Assembly: GCF_902500225.1 (NCBI RefSeq)
Contig: NZ_LR722649.1
Span: 406,072-470,071 of the forward strand
Length of the DNA stretch: 64,000 nucleotides
Direction of reading: 5' to 3'
Origin: Buttiauxella massiliensis
Lineage (GTDB): Bacteria > Pseudomonadota > Gammaproteobacteria > Enterobacterales > Enterobacteriaceae
Made by a program: the position numbers and the translations under genes. A model generated the notes under the pieces. That model saw only the letters and a list, made by a program, of their open reading frames with translations. It ran no database searches and was not told where the DNA came from. Positions 43,886 to 53,783 of this stretch are shown here, one piece after another. Position 1 is the first letter of the stretch. Every line of letters starts with the position of its first letter.

Positions 43886-44331
43886 AAATTGTGCCACTTT
43901 ATGCCGAGCCGCAACATGAACAGCCAGTCACCGACTGGCTGTGGCAGGCGTTTGGTACTCCCGATAGCCGGGACTTTTTCGCCTCGATTATCACAACCAG
44001 CCAGCTGGAAGGTGAAATGCCGCTGACGTTTGTTGCCGTAGAAGGTGAGAAATTGGTTGGAACGGTGGGATTGTGGCGTTGCGATCTGATTAGCCGCCAG
44101 GATCTTTATCCATGGCTGGCTGCACTCTACATCGATGAAAACCAGCGCGGACATGGCTTAGGGGCAAAACTGCAACAACACGTTATCGAACATGCCCGTG
44201 CGTTAGGTTACCCGCAGCTTTATCTCTACTCAGCCAGTAAAGGCTATTACGAACGCTTTGGCTGGCAGTACATTGGCGATGGCCTGGACTACCCAAATAC
44301 GCCCGTCCATCTGTACCAATTCACTCTCTGA
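43882..44331 (+). CDS. GNAT-family N-acetyltransferase
   Basis: This 149-aa single-domain acetyltransferase starts at GTG 43882, overlapping the end of the GntR gene (GTGA). The acetyl-CoA pyrophosphate loop is visible as QRGHGLGAKLQQHV after the LAALYIDEN strand, and a C-terminal KGYYERFGWQYIG block is typical. The substrate is unknown. Coupling to a GntR regulator is unusual and may mean that the two answer to the same metabolite. Its stop is only 3 bp from the convergent galR stop. Confidence 0.88.
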   Translation: MKIVPLYAEPQHEQPVTDWLWQAFGTPDSRDFFASIITTSQLEGEMPLTFVAVEGEKLVGTVGLWRCDLISRQDLYPWLAALYIDENQRGHGLGAKLQQHVIEHARALGYPQLYLYSASKGYYERFGWQYIGDGLDYPNTPVHLYQFTL

Positions 44332-44334
44332 AAA

Positions 44335-45342
44335 TCATTCGCCTGAATACGCAATGACTGAATGGCGGCGTACAAGTGTTGGGCTAAACATATGAGTGAT
44401 TTCGGGTAATTCACGTTTTTCAGCCAGCGCCAGTGCCAGTTCTGCAGCTTGTGCTGCCATGGTGATTATCGGATAACGCACTGTTGTCAGACGTGGACGC
44501 ACATAGCGCGAGATCAGCACATCATCGAAGCCAATCAGTGAAATCTCTTTTGGTACGTCAATTCCGTTGTCGTTTAGAACGCCCATCGCACCTGCGGCCA
44601 TAGAATCGTTATAACAGGCGACGGCACTGAAATGTTTCCCACGACCTAATAATTCGGTCATGGCCTGTTCACCGCCACTTTCATCCGGCTCACCGTAAGT
44701 CACTAAGCGATCATTCACCGACAAGCCGTGCTCCGTTAGCGCATCGTAGTAACCCTGTAGCCGGTCATCCGCGTCGGAAATCTGGTGGTTGGAACACAGA
44801 TAACCAATTTTGGTATGGCCTTGCTGAATCAGATGTCGTGTCGCGAGCCACGCGCCATAGCGATCGTCCAGCGCCACACAACGCTGCTCAAAACCGGGCA
44901 AGATGCGGTTAATCACCACCATCCCAGGCATCTGCTTCATCAGAGAAATCAACTCACTATCAGGAATCATCTTCGCGTGAACCACTAATGCCGCACACCG
45001 ATGGCGAATGAGTTGTTCAATCGCCTGGCGCTCTTTTTGTTCGTTGTGATAGCCGTTGCCGATCAACAAAAAATTGCCGGTGCGGTAAGCAACTTGTTCG
45101 ACCGCTTTTACCATTGCGCCAAAGAAAGGGTCGGACACATCACCAACGATAAGGCCAATAGTTTCAGTGGTTTGCTGTGCCAGTGCACGGGCATTGGCGT
45201 TAGGGTGATAATTTAGCTCTTCCATCGCGCAGGTGACTGCCTGACGTGATGCATCGCTGGCTTTTGGTGAATCATTAATGACACGAGACACAGTGGCGAC
45301 AGAAACGCCTGCCAGTCTTGCTACATCCTTTATTGTCGCCAT
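44335..45342 (-). CDS. galR: GalR, galactose regulon repressor
   Basis: The 335-aa protein is LacI-family, with helix-turn-helix TIKDVARLAGVSVATVSRVI and the galactose-binding core. The synteny galR-omrB-omrA-aas is that of E. coli. It represses gal transport and metabolism genes and itself, and galactose releases it. A GalR-type operator lies 17 bp upstream of its start, as expected for autoregulation. It is slightly shorter at the C-terminus than the 343-aa E. coli protein. Confidence 0.94.
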   Translation of the reverse strand: MATIKDVARLAGVSVATVSRVINDSPKASDASRQAVTCAMEELNYHPNANARALAQQTTETIGLIVGDVSDPFFGAMVKAVEQVAYRTGNFLLIGNGYHNEQKERQAIEQLIRHRCAALVVHAKMIPDSELISLMKQMPGMVVINRILPGFEQRCVALDDRYGAWLATRHLIQQGHTKIGYLCSNHQISDADDRLQGYYDALTEHGLSVNDRLVTYGEPDESGGEQAMTELLGRGKHFSAVACYNDSMAAGAMGVLNDNGIDVPKEISLIGFDDVLISRYVRPRLTTVRYPIITMAAQAAELALALAEKRELPEITHMFSPTLVRRHSVIAYSGE

Positions 45343-45358
45343 CGTAGATATTCCTTGG

Positions 45359-45374
45359 TGGGTAAACGCTTACA
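45359..45374 (-). promoter_or_regulatory. GalR operator upstream of galR
   Basis: GGGTAAACGCTTACAC matches GTGTAANCGNTTNCAC at all but one position and lies 17 bp before the galR start. Confidence 0.75.
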
Positions 45375-45462
45375 CAACTTTAAGTGTTACGGAAAAGACG
45401 CGTCACTTCAAGGTCGCAACTGTATTCCTTGTCGCAAACCTATGCAAAATGGGGGCGTTTTG

Positions 45463-45479
45463 AGTGTAATCGTTACACT
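45463..45479. promoter_or_regulatory. Second GalR-like palindrome with shortened centre
   Basis: AGTGTAA-TCG-TTACACT is a perfect 7-bp inverted repeat, but its centre is three rather than four bases, so GalR binding is uncertain. Confidence 0.5.
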
Positions 45480-45628
45480 TAGCGAACATGGGAATTCAAG
45501 CGCAGCGGCAGATAAAGGCATGTTCTGGATTTTTAATGATTTCAGACTAAATCTTTGCTTACAGTTTGCAGCGTGCTGTTGCTATTTCGCCATGGCGAAA
45601 AGTATTCAGCCACTGCTACATTTGAAGT

Positions 45629-45712
45629 CCCAGAGGTATTGATAGGTGATGTCAGCATCTAATGCTGATCACATGATTTACACCAACCTGCGCGGATGCG
45701 CAGGTTTTTTTT
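45629..45712 (+). ncRNA. omrB: OmrB small RNA
   Basis: The 84-nt RNA starts with the conserved seed CCCAGAGGTATTGATAGGTG and ends with the hairpin CCTGCGCGGATGCGCAGG and eight T. The middle differs from E. coli, but CACATGATTTACACCA is recognisably OmrB. OmrA/B are made under EnvZ-OmpR control and, with Hfq, repress outer-membrane receptors, csgD, flhDC and ompR. It is located between galR and aas, as in E. coli. Confidence 0.93.
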
Positions 45713-45831
45713 GCCCAAAATTTGCCTGCCTGTAACAAGACGCGATGTTTTAAACACCTGGTTGCACTTTCCGCTAATTCTCTTGCTTTTTGTCGCTGGT
45801 GACACTGACTGGACTGAGCCACACTTCAGAT

Positions 45832-45919
45832 CCCAGAGGTATTGATTGGTGAGAATTCTAGTTACATTGTTAAGTACAATTCTTTTGCACCGACCTGCGC
45901 AGATGCGCAGGTTTTTTTT
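45832..45919 (+). ncRNA. omrA: OmrA small RNA
   Basis: This 88-nt RNA has the same length as in E. coli. It shares the 5' seed CCCAGAGGTATTGATTGGTG and the terminator CCTGCGCAGATGCGCAGG plus eight T with OmrB, while the centre is different. It is the second of a tandem pair with about 120 bp between them. By repressing csgD and flhDC it could link osmotic signals to the adhesion programme at the left of the window. Confidence 0.93.
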
Positions 45920-46031
45920 GCCTTTTTTTCAGACTTTACACACATTCCGACTCTCGCTCCTATGCAGTTAGTCATGTAATCTGCCGCTACACTTAATTGC
46001 CTGCGGTTCATTAATGACAAAGGGAGTTGCT

Positions 46032-48191
46032 ATGCTATTTGGTTTTTTCCGTACGCTTTTTCGTATTCTGTTCAGGGTGCGACTTCATGGCGATCAACAA
46101 CTTCTTTCCCAATCACGCGTTCTGATTGTCCCCAATCACGTCTCCTTTATTGACGGAATTTTACTGGCGTTGTTTTTACCGGGGCGTCCGGTTTTTGCTG
46201 TGTACTCATCGATTAGCCAGCAGTGGTATATGCGTTGGTTAAAATCGCTAATTGATTTTGTGCCGCTTGACCCAACAAAACCGATGTCGATTAAGCATCT
46301 GGTTCGCCTGGTTGAGCAGGGCAGGCCGGTTGTCATCTTCCCGGAAGGGCGCATCACGGTGAGTGGCTCATTGATGAAAATCTATGAGGGCGCAGGGTTT
46401 GTTGCCGCTAAATCTAATGCGACTGTTATCCCTATTCGCATTGACGGTGCCGAACTGACATTTTTCAGCCGCCTGAAAGGATTGGTCAAACGCCGCTTAT
46501 TCCCGCGAATTAATCTGCACATTCTGCCACCCACTTCAGTTGCGATGCCGGATGCACCACGTGCCCGCGATCGCCGCAAAATGGCCGGAGAAATGCTGCA
46601 CCAGATAATGATGGAAGCACGTATGGCGGTGCGCCCTCGTGAGACATTGTTCGAAGCGTTGCTTTCCGCGCAGTACCGCTATGGTGACCGTAAAAACTGC
46701 ATCGAAGACATTAATTTCAAACCTGATACCTATCGTAGCTTGCTGACCAAAACGCTGTTTGTTGGACGCATCCTGAATAAATACAGTGCGCCGGGCGAAA
46801 CCATCGGGCTGATGTTGCCGAATGCGGCAATAACCGCCGCTGTTATTTTTGGTGCTTCATCGCGCGGACGAATTCCTGCCATGATGAACTACACCGCTGG
46901 CGTGAAAGGGTTGACCAGCGCGATTACGGCAGCACAGCTCAAAACGATTTTCACTTCGCGCCAGTTCCTCGATAAAGGCAAACTATGGCACCTCCCGGAG
47001 CAACTCACGCAGGTGCGTTGGGTGTTCCTGGAAGATTTAAAAGCAGATGTGACGCTTAGCGATAAACTGTGGATATTCGGCCATTTATTCGTGCCGCATC
47101 TTGCGCAGGTAAAACAGCAGCCAGAAGATGCTGCGATGGTGCTGTTCACTTCCGGTTCCGAAGGGAACCCAAAAGGTGTTGTGCATAGCCATAAAAGCCT
47201 GCTGGCAAACGTCGAGCAAATTCGCACGATTGCAGATTTCACCGCCAATGACCGCTTTATGTCAGCGCTGCCGTTATTTCACTCTTTTGGCCTGACGGTA
47301 GGTTTGTTCACACCGCTATTTACCGGCGCGGAAGTATTTCTATACCCAAGCCCGCTGCATTACCGAATTGTGCCGGAACTGGTGTATGACCGTAACTGTA
47401 CTGTGTTGTTTGGCACTTCTACGTTCCTTGGCAACTATGCTCGTTTTGCTAATCCATATGATTTCTACCGTCTGCGATATGTCGTGGCGGGGGCGGAAAA
47501 ACTTCAGGAAAGCACCAAACAAATCTGGCAGGACAAATTCGGCCTGCGCATTCTTGAAGGCTACGGCGTAACGGAGTGCGCACCAGTGGTTTCCATCAAC
47601 GTTCCAATGGCGGCGAAAGTCGGCACTGTGGGGCGCATTCTCCCGGCGATGGATGCCCGTCTGATGGCGGTTCCTGGTATTGAAGATGGTGGTCGGCTAC
47701 AACTGAAGGGGCCGAACATCATGAAAGGTTATCTGCGTGTGGAAAATCCTGGTGTGCTAGAAGCGCCGAGTGCTGAAAATGCGCTGGGTGAAGTTGAACC
47801 GGGTTGGTATGACACGGGTGATATCGTCAAATTTGATGAAAACGGTTTTTGTGTGATTCAGGGACGAGCGAAACGCTTTGCAAAAATTGCCGGTGAAATG
47901 GTTTCGCTGGAAATGGTAGAGCAACTGGCACTCGGCGTTTCTCCAGAAAAAATGCATGCAACCGTCATCAAAATGGATGTAGCAAAGGGTGAGGCACTGG
48001 TGATGTTCACCACTGATAACGAACTTAACCGCGAAAAACTGCTGCAATATGCTCGCGCAAATGGTGTGCCAGAGCTGGCTATTCCGCGCGATATTCGCTT
48101 CCTGAAACAGTTGCCTGTGTTAGGTAGCGGTAAACCCGATTACGTCAGCCTGAAAGCGCTGGTAGACCAGCCGGAGACACAGAATGCATGA
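46032..48191 (+). CDS. aas: Aas: 2-acyl-GPE acyltransferase / acyl-ACP synthetase
   Basis: This 719-aa inner-membrane enzyme has the same length as E. coli Aas and re-acylates lysophosphatidylethanolamine. The N-terminal acyltransferase has the NHVSFIDG and [10 protein letters not shown] motifs. The C-terminal AMP-forming ligase has [30 protein letters not shown] and [10 protein letters not shown]. The start is ATG 46032 ([13 protein letters not shown]), with AGGGAG upstream; an earlier in-frame start is not supported. It overlaps lplT by 8 bp, and LplT brings in the lysophospholipid that Aas acylates. Confidence 0.97.
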   Translation: MLFGFFRTLFRILFRVRLHGDQQLLSQSRVLIVPNHVSFIDGILLALFLPGRPVFAVYSSISQQWYMRWLKSLIDFVPLDPTKPMSIKHLVRLVEQGRPVVIFPEGRITVSGSLMKIYEGAGFVAAKSNATVIPIRIDGAELTFFSRLKGLVKRRLFPRINLHILPPTSVAMPDAPRARDRRKMAGEMLHQIMMEARMAVRPRETLFEALLSAQYRYGDRKNCIEDINFKPDTYRSLLTKTLFVGRILNKYSAPGETIGLMLPNAAITAAVIFGASSRGRIPAMMNYTAGVKGLTSAITAAQLKTIFTSRQFLDKGKLWHLPEQLTQVRWVFLEDLKADVTLSDKLWIFGHLFVPHLAQVKQQPEDAAMVLFTSGSEGNPKGVVHSHKSLLANVEQIRTIADFTANDRFMSALPLFHSFGLTVGLFTPLFTGAEVFLYPSPLHYRIVPELVYDRNCTVLFGTSTFLGNYARFANPYDFYRLRYVVAGAEKLQESTKQIWQDKFGLRILEGYGVTECAPVVSINVPMAAKVGTVGRILPAMDARLMAVPGIEDGGRLQLKGPNIMKGYLRVENPGVLEAPSAENALGEVEPGWYDTGDIVKFDENGFCVIQGRAKRFAKIAGEMVSLEMVEQLALGVSPEKMHATVIKMDVAKGEALVMFTTDNELNREKLLQYARANGVPELAIPRDIRFLKQLPVLGSGKPDYVSLKALVDQPETQNA

Positions 48192-49380
48192 TAATGCCGT
48201 GAACGATACCTCAATCTGGTCCAGAGGTATGATGGCAGTTACCGGCGCGCAGTTTCTATCGGCGTTTGGCGATAACGCACTGCTGTTTGCCACGCTTGCG
48301 GTACTGAAACAACAGTTCTACCCCGACTGGAGCCAGCCTGTTTTGCAGATGGTCTTTGTCGGTGCGTACATTCTGTTTGCTCCTTTTGTCGGCCAGATAG
48401 CTGACAGCTTTGCCAAGGGGCGGGTGATGATGTTCGCCAACAGCCTCAAGCTGATGGGAGCGGCGATTATCTGTTTTGGCTTCAACCCGTTTGTCGGCTA
48501 TACGCTGGTGGGCGTGGGGGCTGCTGCTTATTCTCCGGCTAAATATGGCATTCTTGGTGAACTAACCACCGGCGATCGCCTGGTGAAGGCTAATGGCCTG
48601 ATGGAATCTTCGACCATTGCCGCAATATTGCTTGGCTCAATGGCTGGCGGTGTGCTGGCCGACTGGCATATCGTGGCGGCACTTAGTGTGTGCGTGCTGG
48701 TGTATGCGGGTGCGGTTGTTGCCAACCTATTCATCCCGAAACTCGCCCCTGCACGCCCTGGTCAGTCATGGCGCTTTACACCGATGACGCGTAGTTTCTT
48801 CACGGCGTGTCGCACACTTTGGCACAACGGTGAAACTCGTTTCTCATTAGTTGGCACCAGTTTGTTCTGGGGGGCAGGCGTAACACTGCGCTTCTTGCTG
48901 GTGTTGTGGGTGCCGGTGGCGCTGGGTATTACCGATAACGCGACGCCAACCTATCTGAATGCGATGGTGGCGGTGGGGATTGTCGTTGGGGCCGGTGCGG
49001 CGGCGAAACTGGTGACGCTTAAAACTGTAGCGCGTTGTATGCCTGCCGGTATTTTGATTGGCGTTGGCGTACTGTTCTTCGCTATGCAAACCGCATTGCT
49101 GCCGTCTTATATGCTGCTGGTGCTGATTGGTATTATGGGCGGGTTCTTTGTGGTTCCGCTCAATGCGCTGCTTCAGGAACGCGGCAAACATTCCGTCGGC
49201 GCAGGGAATGCGATTGCTGTGCAGAATCTCGGCGAAAATACCGCGATGTTGCTAATGCTGGGGCTTTATTCGCTGGCGGTAAAAACCGGCGCGCCGATAG
49301 TCGGAATTGGAATTGGTTTTGGTGCCGTGTTTGCGCTCGCGATTGGCTGGCTGTGGGTTTGGCAGATTCGGCAGAAATAG
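48184..49380 (+). CDS. lplT: LplT: lysophospholipid flippase (MFS)
   Basis: The 398-aa twelve-TM transporter moves lysophosphatidylethanolamine across the inner membrane to Aas. It is highly similar to E. coli LplT ([54 protein letters not shown]). The start overlaps the aas stop by 8 bp, giving translational coupling. A hairpin at 49385-49407 lies between it and the convergent tas gene. Confidence 0.96.
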   Translation: MHDNAVNDTSIWSRGMMAVTGAQFLSAFGDNALLFATLAVLKQQFYPDWSQPVLQMVFVGAYILFAPFVGQIADSFAKGRVMMFANSLKLMGAAIICFGFNPFVGYTLVGVGAAAYSPAKYGILGELTTGDRLVKANGLMESSTIAAILLGSMAGGVLADWHIVAALSVCVLVYAGAVVANLFIPKLAPARPGQSWRFTPMTRSFFTACRTLWHNGETRFSLVGTSLFWGAGVTLRFLLVLWVPVALGITDNATPTYLNAMVAVGIVVGAGAAAKLVTLKTVARCMPAGILIGVGVLFFAMQTALLPSYMLLVLIGIMGGFFVVPLNALLQERGKHSVGAGNAIAVQNLGENTAMLLMLGLYSLAVKTGAPIVGIGIGFGAVFALAIGWLWVWQIRQK

Positions 49381-49384
49381 TTTT

Positions 49385-49411
49385 ATCCTCTCCCTGGGGG
49401 AGAGGATATTT
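49385..49411. terminator. Hairpin between convergent lplT and tas
   Basis: ATCCTCTCCC pairs with GGGAGAGGAT around a three-base loop; the T-tracts on both sides are weak, so it is probably a modest bidirectional terminator. Confidence 0.6.
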
Positions 49412-49416
49412 CTACA

Positions 49417-50457
49417 TCACGGTGCCGGATAAGTATAAATCCGGTTCACCGCTTCTAACTCTTCAAGTACGTCTTCGGTCAAGTCCAGATGCAGGCTCTC
49501 AAGGTTAGTTTTCAACTGCTCAAGTGTGGTGGCACCTAACAGCGTGCTGGCAACAAACGGCTGACGGCGAACAAACGCCAGAGCCATTTGAGCTGGGTCC
49601 AGATTGTGTCGCTTAGCAACATCAACATAGGCGGCAACGGCATGCTGAGTCTGTTCGCCGCTATAACGAGTGAACCGGCTAAATAGCGTGTTGCGAGCGC
49701 CAGCAGGTTTAGCTCCGTTGAGATATTTACCGGTCAGCGTACCGAACGCCAGACAGGAGTAAGCCAGCAACTCCACACCTTCGCGCTGAGTAATTTCTGC
49801 CAGCCCCACTTCAAAGCTGCGGTTCACCAGACTGTATGGGTTCTGAATGGTGACAATGCGCGGTAAATCATGTTTTTCAGCAAGTTGCAGATAACGCATC
49901 ACGCCCCATGGTGTTTCATTGGAGACGCCGATATAGCGGATTTTCCCAGCACGCTGGAACTCCGTGAGTGCTTCCAGGGTTTCAAGCAGGGTGACCGGTA
50001 CAGCGTTATCGGTCCACGTATACCCCAATTTGCCAAAGCAGTTGGTGACACGTTGTGGCCAGTGAACCTGATAAAGGTCGATATAGTCGGTTTGCAAACG
50101 CTTCAGGCTGGCATCTAACGCATCACGAATATTTCTGCGATCCAGCATTTGATTTGGGCGGATGCCGGCATCGTTGTTGCGGCTTGGGCCACTGACTTTT
50201 GTGGCGATAATCAGTTTTTCGCGATTCGCGCGCTGCTTTAGCCAGTTACCGACGTAGGTTTCTGTTAAGCCTTGGGTTTCCGGGCGAGGTGGCACAGGGT
50301 ACATTTCTGCGACATCAATCAGGTTAACACCCTGGCTGACTGCGTAATCGAGTTGTTCATGAGCGTCGGCTTCGCTGTTTTGCTCACCAAACGTCATGGT
50401 TCCCAGCCCTAGCGTACTTATTTCAAGAGAGCTGTGGGGGATACGGTGATATTGCAT
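49417..50457 (-). CDS. tas: Tas: NADP(H)-dependent aldo-keto reductase
   Basis: This 346-aa cytosolic (alpha/beta)8 aldo-keto reductase corresponds to E. coli Tas, known as a multicopy suppressor of tyrosine auxotrophy in starved cells. Catalytic residues Asp, Tyr, Lys and His are visible in NLIDVAEMYPVPP, IIATKVSGP and LYQVHWPQR. The cofactor-binding end (TTLEQLKTNLESL) is normal. It stands alone between lplT and an ERIC element. Confidence 0.95.
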   Translation of the reverse strand: MQYHRIPHSSLEISTLGLGTMTFGEQNSEADAHEQLDYAVSQGVNLIDVAEMYPVPPRPETQGLTETYVGNWLKQRANREKLIIATKVSGPSRNNDAGIRPNQMLDRRNIRDALDASLKRLQTDYIDLYQVHWPQRVTNCFGKLGYTWTDNAVPVTLLETLEALTEFQRAGKIRYIGVSNETPWGVMRYLQLAEKHDLPRIVTIQNPYSLVNRSFEVGLAEITQREGVELLAYSCLAFGTLTGKYLNGAKPAGARNTLFSRFTRYSGEQTQHAVAAYVDVAKRHNLDPAQMALAFVRRQPFVASTLLGATTLEQLKTNLESLHLDLTEDVLEELEAVNRIYTYPAP

Positions 50458-50528
50458 AGCCGCCTTCCTTATTCTTCTGTCTTATCGGTCAGGCAAGCAC
50501 CCGACAAAAAATTGACTAATAACCAAAA

Positions 50529-50644
50529 TAATTCGAGCTGCATCGCGGCGGCAAGTGAATGAATCCCGATGAGCTTACATAAGTAAGTGATTCGGGTGAA
50601 TAAACGTAGCCAACAATGATGCAGCTTGAAGTATGACGGGTATA
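50529..50644. repeat. ERIC element between ygdR and tas
   Basis: ATTCGAGCTGCATC at the left and GATGCAGCTTGAAGTATGAC at the right form long inverted ends. The core GAGCTTACATAAGTAAGTGA (50571-50590) matches the ERIC consensus. It is about 116 bp, close to full length. Confidence 0.85.
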
Positions 50645-50736
50645 AACATGGCAGAAGGGAGGCAAAAGCGGAAGGGGGAATGTGAAGAAAAAGTGTTACA
50701 GGCCAGCGAGGCGCTGACCTTTATACGCTGTATTTA

Positions 50737-50955
50737 CTAACGTTCGATAATTTGTGAAACATCATCGCGATTAATCTGCATCTCATTGCCTTGCTGATCG
50801 CGATAGCTAACCAAACCGGTGTCGTCATCGACTTGCGGTTTACCATCAGTCAGGATCATACGGCCATCTTTGGTTGCCATCACGTAATCGCTGCTACAAC
50901 CTGAAACCGCAAATGCCAGACCGACAGCGGAAATTATAACTGCCCATTTTTTCAT
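50737..50955 (-). CDS. ygdR: YgdR: small DUF903 lipoprotein
   Basis: This 72-aa lipoprotein precursor has a lipobox (AVSGC) after a short signal sequence. The mature part [18 protein letters not shown]...[21 protein letters not shown] is the DUF903 fold, a small beta-barrel seen in YgdI and YgdR. Its function is unknown. Position and sequence match E. coli ygdR, between tas and ygdQ. Confidence 0.93.
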   Translation of the reverse strand: MKKWAVIISAVGLAFAVSGCSSDYVMATKDGRMILTDGKPQVDDDTGLVSYRDQQGNEMQINRDDVSQIIER

Positions 50956-51049
50956 CGTTATTCGCCTCGTGTGGTATGGAATGACATATACAGTCTAGTA
51001 ATAACTCGGGCAACCGTTAAAAGTAAGCAGTAAATTCTTAAAAGAAACA

Positions 51050-51075
51050 GCGGGGAAGCGAGAATGCTTCCCCCG
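51050..51075 (-). terminator. Terminator of ygdQ
   Basis: On the minus strand GGGGAAGC pairs with GCTTCCCC around six bases, just past the ygdQ stop; the T-tract is interrupted. Confidence 0.6.
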
Positions 51076-51081
51076 AGACGA

Positions 51082-51795
51082 TTAAAGCGGGTTCTTTTTG
51101 TTGCGAATAAGATTTAGCGTTTCTACCGCAATTGAGAAGAACATAGCAAAGTAGATGTAACCTTTTGGCACATGAATATCGAAGCCTTCAAGAATCAGCG
51201 TAAAACCGACCAGCAACAAGAATGACAGCGCCAGCATTTTCACCGAAGGGTGACGTTCTACAAAATCACCAATCGATTTTGCAGCAAACATCATCACCAT
51301 TACGGCAATCACCACAGCAGCCATCATAATAAACAGATGATCGGACAGGCCAACGGCTGTAATGACGGAATCCAGACTGAAGATAATATCCAGCAGCATT
51401 ATCTGCACAATTGCGCCAAAGAAGGAGTGAACGTTGGTTTTTATTCCTTCCTCTTCACCTTCAATGGACTCGTGAATCTCTTTACTCGCTTTCCAGATTA
51501 AGAACACGCCACCTAATGTCAAAATGAGGTCTCGTGCCGAGAACGCATGGCCCATCACGGAAAAAAGAGGGTGAATTAAGTGCGTCATCCAGGCGATAGA
51601 CGCCAGTAACACCAGACGCATAATCATCGCAGCCCCCAGTCCCAGGCGGCGCGCTTGGGCTTGCTGCGCTTTAGGCAGCTTCGCCACAACAAGTGAGAGG
51701 AAGATGATATTGTCGATACCCAGAACGATTTCTAGAATCGTCAGTGTCCCTAGCGCCATCCACGCGTTAGGATCGGTAACCCATGCAAACAACAT
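51082..51795 (-). CDS. ygdQ: YgdQ: TerC-family inner-membrane protein
   Basis: The 237-aa protein has seven TM helices and the TerC family sequences LGIDNIIFLSLVVAKLP and DIIFSLDSVITAVGL, each with the buried acidic residue that is thought to bind metal ions. The family includes manganese exporters and tellurite-resistance proteins; the substrate of YgdQ is not established. Its order next to ygdR and mutH is as in E. coli. Confidence 0.94.
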   Translation of the reverse strand: MLFAWVTDPNAWMALGTLTILEIVLGIDNIIFLSLVVAKLPKAQQAQARRLGLGAAMIMRLVLLASIAWMTHLIHPLFSVMGHAFSARDLILTLGGVFLIWKASKEIHESIEGEEEGIKTNVHSFFGAIVQIMLLDIIFSLDSVITAVGLSDHLFIMMAAVVIAVMVMMFAAKSIGDFVERHPSVKMLALSFLLLVGFTLILEGFDIHVPKGYIYFAMFFSIAVETLNLIRNKKNPL

Positions 51796-51868
51796 TTAAA
51801 GCCCTGCCAGAAATTATAAAACGCCAATTATAAACGCGAGCTGAACGCAGGACACAAATTAATTGGTG

Positions 51869-52555
51869 CTACAACGAGAAATGATTAGCCAGTAAAGCGG
51901 CGGTAAAGTTCTTTTTCAGATAAAAACCGCGCGGGAGCGTAAGAATTGGCGCGCCATCAGCACCGAATGCATTGGTTAGCGCTTTGCTATTGGCGGCTTT
52001 GGGGCGTAACTGCAACACTTCTCCGTGTCGTGCGGTGATGCGCTCAACCTGGCCGAGCACAATCAAATCCATTAACTCCTCCCAATCCTGACGCAACTGC
52101 TGCTCTTCTTCCTCGGAAGGAGTCCACAGCAAAGGGGTGCCGATATGACGCAGAGCAAGGGGAATTTGCCGCTCTCCTTCAACCGGAACCCACAGAACCC
52201 GTTTTAATTTGTGGCGCACATGGCTGGTTTCCCACGTCACCCCTGTGTTGCCGGTGAGCGGGGCCACGCAAACAAAAGTAGTTTCCAACGGGCGGCCAAA
52301 TCTATCCACAGGGATAGTTTTCAGCTCAATTCCTAATGCTGCGAAATCTTGTTCAGGTTTGCTACCAGCGCTGGCACCCAGCCATAGTTCGAGCAAAACA
52401 CCGATCCAGCCTTTGTCGCGCTTGAGATCCTTTGGGATCGGCAATCTGGCTAAAGCAGCCAGTTCACCTAGCGTATAGCCAGCCAGCTTCTGAGCTTGAG
52501 TCAGTAATATCTGTTCGTTTTCTGGAGGGTTAAGTAAGGGACTGAGTGTTTGCAT
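51869..52555 (-). CDS. mutH: MutH: mismatch-repair nicking endonuclease
   Basis: MutH cuts the unmethylated strand at hemimethylated GATC sites when activated by MutS-MutL. The 228-aa protein has the Sau3AI-like fold with catalytic Asp (EQDFAALG) and ELK ([10 protein letters not shown]). It matches E. coli MutH (229 aa) in length and order next to ygdQ. The DARS2 intergenic region lies immediately upstream. Confidence 0.96.
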   Translation of the reverse strand: MQTLSPLLNPPENEQILLTQAQKLAGYTLGELAALARLPIPKDLKRDKGWIGVLLELWLGASAGSKPEQDFAALGIELKTIPVDRFGRPLETTFVCVAPLTGNTGVTWETSHVRHKLKRVLWVPVEGERQIPLALRHIGTPLLWTPSEEEEQQLRQDWEELMDLIVLGQVERITARHGEVLQLRPKAANSKALTNAFGADGAPILTLPRGFYLKKNFTAALLANHFSL

Positions 52556-52559
52556 GTTG

Positions 52560-53240
52560 TCTTGTTACTGGCTGTTCAAAAAGTAAGCGTAATTATCCCG
52601 CGATATAAAGATAGTTTAGCGTGCCGGGGATAAGAATGACAATGCACTGATTTTTAATAACTTTTAAGATTAAAACTTATCGTTTTTTAATTTGGAAAAA
52701 ACCTTTTCCCATTCTGGTCACCGGGAGTGAACAGGATCTTACACCGGGTTATCCACAGAAAAATGGGATAAGTGATAAAAAAGCTCACTACTGGTTCGAT
52801 TTACAGCCTTGACTGGGGGTTAAACCCATTTTTTCACCAGATTGTGACTAACTTGTTGGCACAATCTGTGGATAAAAACGTCATTGGTCGATCTTTCATC
52901 AGTGTGAGATCTTCATGTGTGATGATCATCACATTACTGGGCTGTAAGTTATTCATTATATCTTTATTGTATTGAATATATTGATTATTTTATTTCATAT
53001 TTTTAGTGGGTTTCAGGAGTTATCCTAAGTTGTCCCGAGTGTATAAGGTAGTTCTTCACAGTTATATCCACAGAAAAAGTGAATAAACTGCGAGGCCCAT
53101 CCACGTTAATGTTTATAACTCGGTCATATTTTGTGAGTTATTCAAATGTTATTCCTTCTGAGAACCGTTACACAGTGGTTTACCGTCTAGCGCTTGTATG
53201 AAACAATCGCCCTAATCTAAGTTTGTTTTGAGGTAGTCCG
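52560..53240. other. DARS2, DnaA-reactivating chromosomal site
   Basis: In E. coli DARS2 lies between mutH and rppH (ygdP), and this 685-bp gene-free region is in the same place. It has a perfect DnaA box TTATCCACA at 52749-52757, a perfect inverted one TGTGGATAA at 52867-52875 and a one-mismatch box ATATCCACA at 53064-53072, separated by AT-rich DNA as expected for IHF and Fis binding. DARS2 converts ADP-DnaA into ATP-DnaA and sets initiation timing. Several GATC sites cluster at 52735-52926. Confidence 0.85.
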
Positions 53241-53771
53241 GTGATCGATGATGATGGCTACCGCCCGAATGTTGGTATCGTAATCTGTAATCGGCAGGGT
53301 CAAGTAATGTGGGCCAGGCGTTTTGGTCAACATTCCTGGCAGTTTCCGCAAGGTGGCATCAATCCTGGCGAATCCCCGGAACAGGCAATGTACCGGGAGC
53401 TTTTCGAGGAAGTGGGTTTACAGCGAAAAGATGTCCGAATACTCGCCTCGACCCGAAACTGGTTACGTTACAAGTTACCTAAACGTTTGGTGCGTTGGGA
53501 CACAAAGCCGGTTTGTATCGGCCAGAAACAAAAATGGTTTCTCTTGCAGTTGATCAGTAGCGATAACGATATCAATATGCAAACCAGTAGTACCCCAGAG
53601 TTTGATGGCTGGCGTTGGGTTAGTTATTGGTATCCGGTTCGTCAGGTCGTCTCCTTTAAACGCGATGTTTATCGTCGGGTGATGAAAGAGTTTGCAAGCG
53701 TCGTAATGCCGCTACAGGAAGTTGCGCCACCACGTAATAACGCGCCTGCATGGCGACGTAAAAGAGGTTAA
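53241..53771 (+). CDS. rppH: RppH: RNA pyrophosphohydrolase
   Basis: RppH removes pyrophosphate from the 5' end of triphosphorylated mRNA and starts RNase E-dependent decay. The 176-aa Nudix enzyme has the Nudix box [20 protein letters not shown] with VGL after it. The start is GTG 53241 ([20 protein letters not shown]), with GAGG seven to ten bases before it. ptsP follows after 12 bp, the usual operon. Confidence 0.97.
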   Translation: MIDDDGYRPNVGIVICNRQGQVMWARRFGQHSWQFPQGGINPGESPEQAMYRELFEEVGLQRKDVRILASTRNWLRYKLPKRLVRWDTKPVCIGQKQKWFLLQLISSDNDINMQTSSTPEFDGWRWVSYWYPVRQVVSFKRDVYRRVMKEFASVVMPLQEVAPPRNNAPAWRRKRG

Positions 53772-53783
53772 GTCACGCGAAAA

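Noticed and set aside
52772-52975. Small 67-codon frame between mutH and rppH
   Set aside because: It lies across the DnaA boxes of DARS2, has no ribosome site and resembles no known protein.
52740-53080. Possible chromosomal origin because of DnaA boxes, GATC sites and AT-rich DNA
   Set aside because: The flanking genes are mutH and rppH, not mioC and mnmG, and DARS2 is known at exactly this place.
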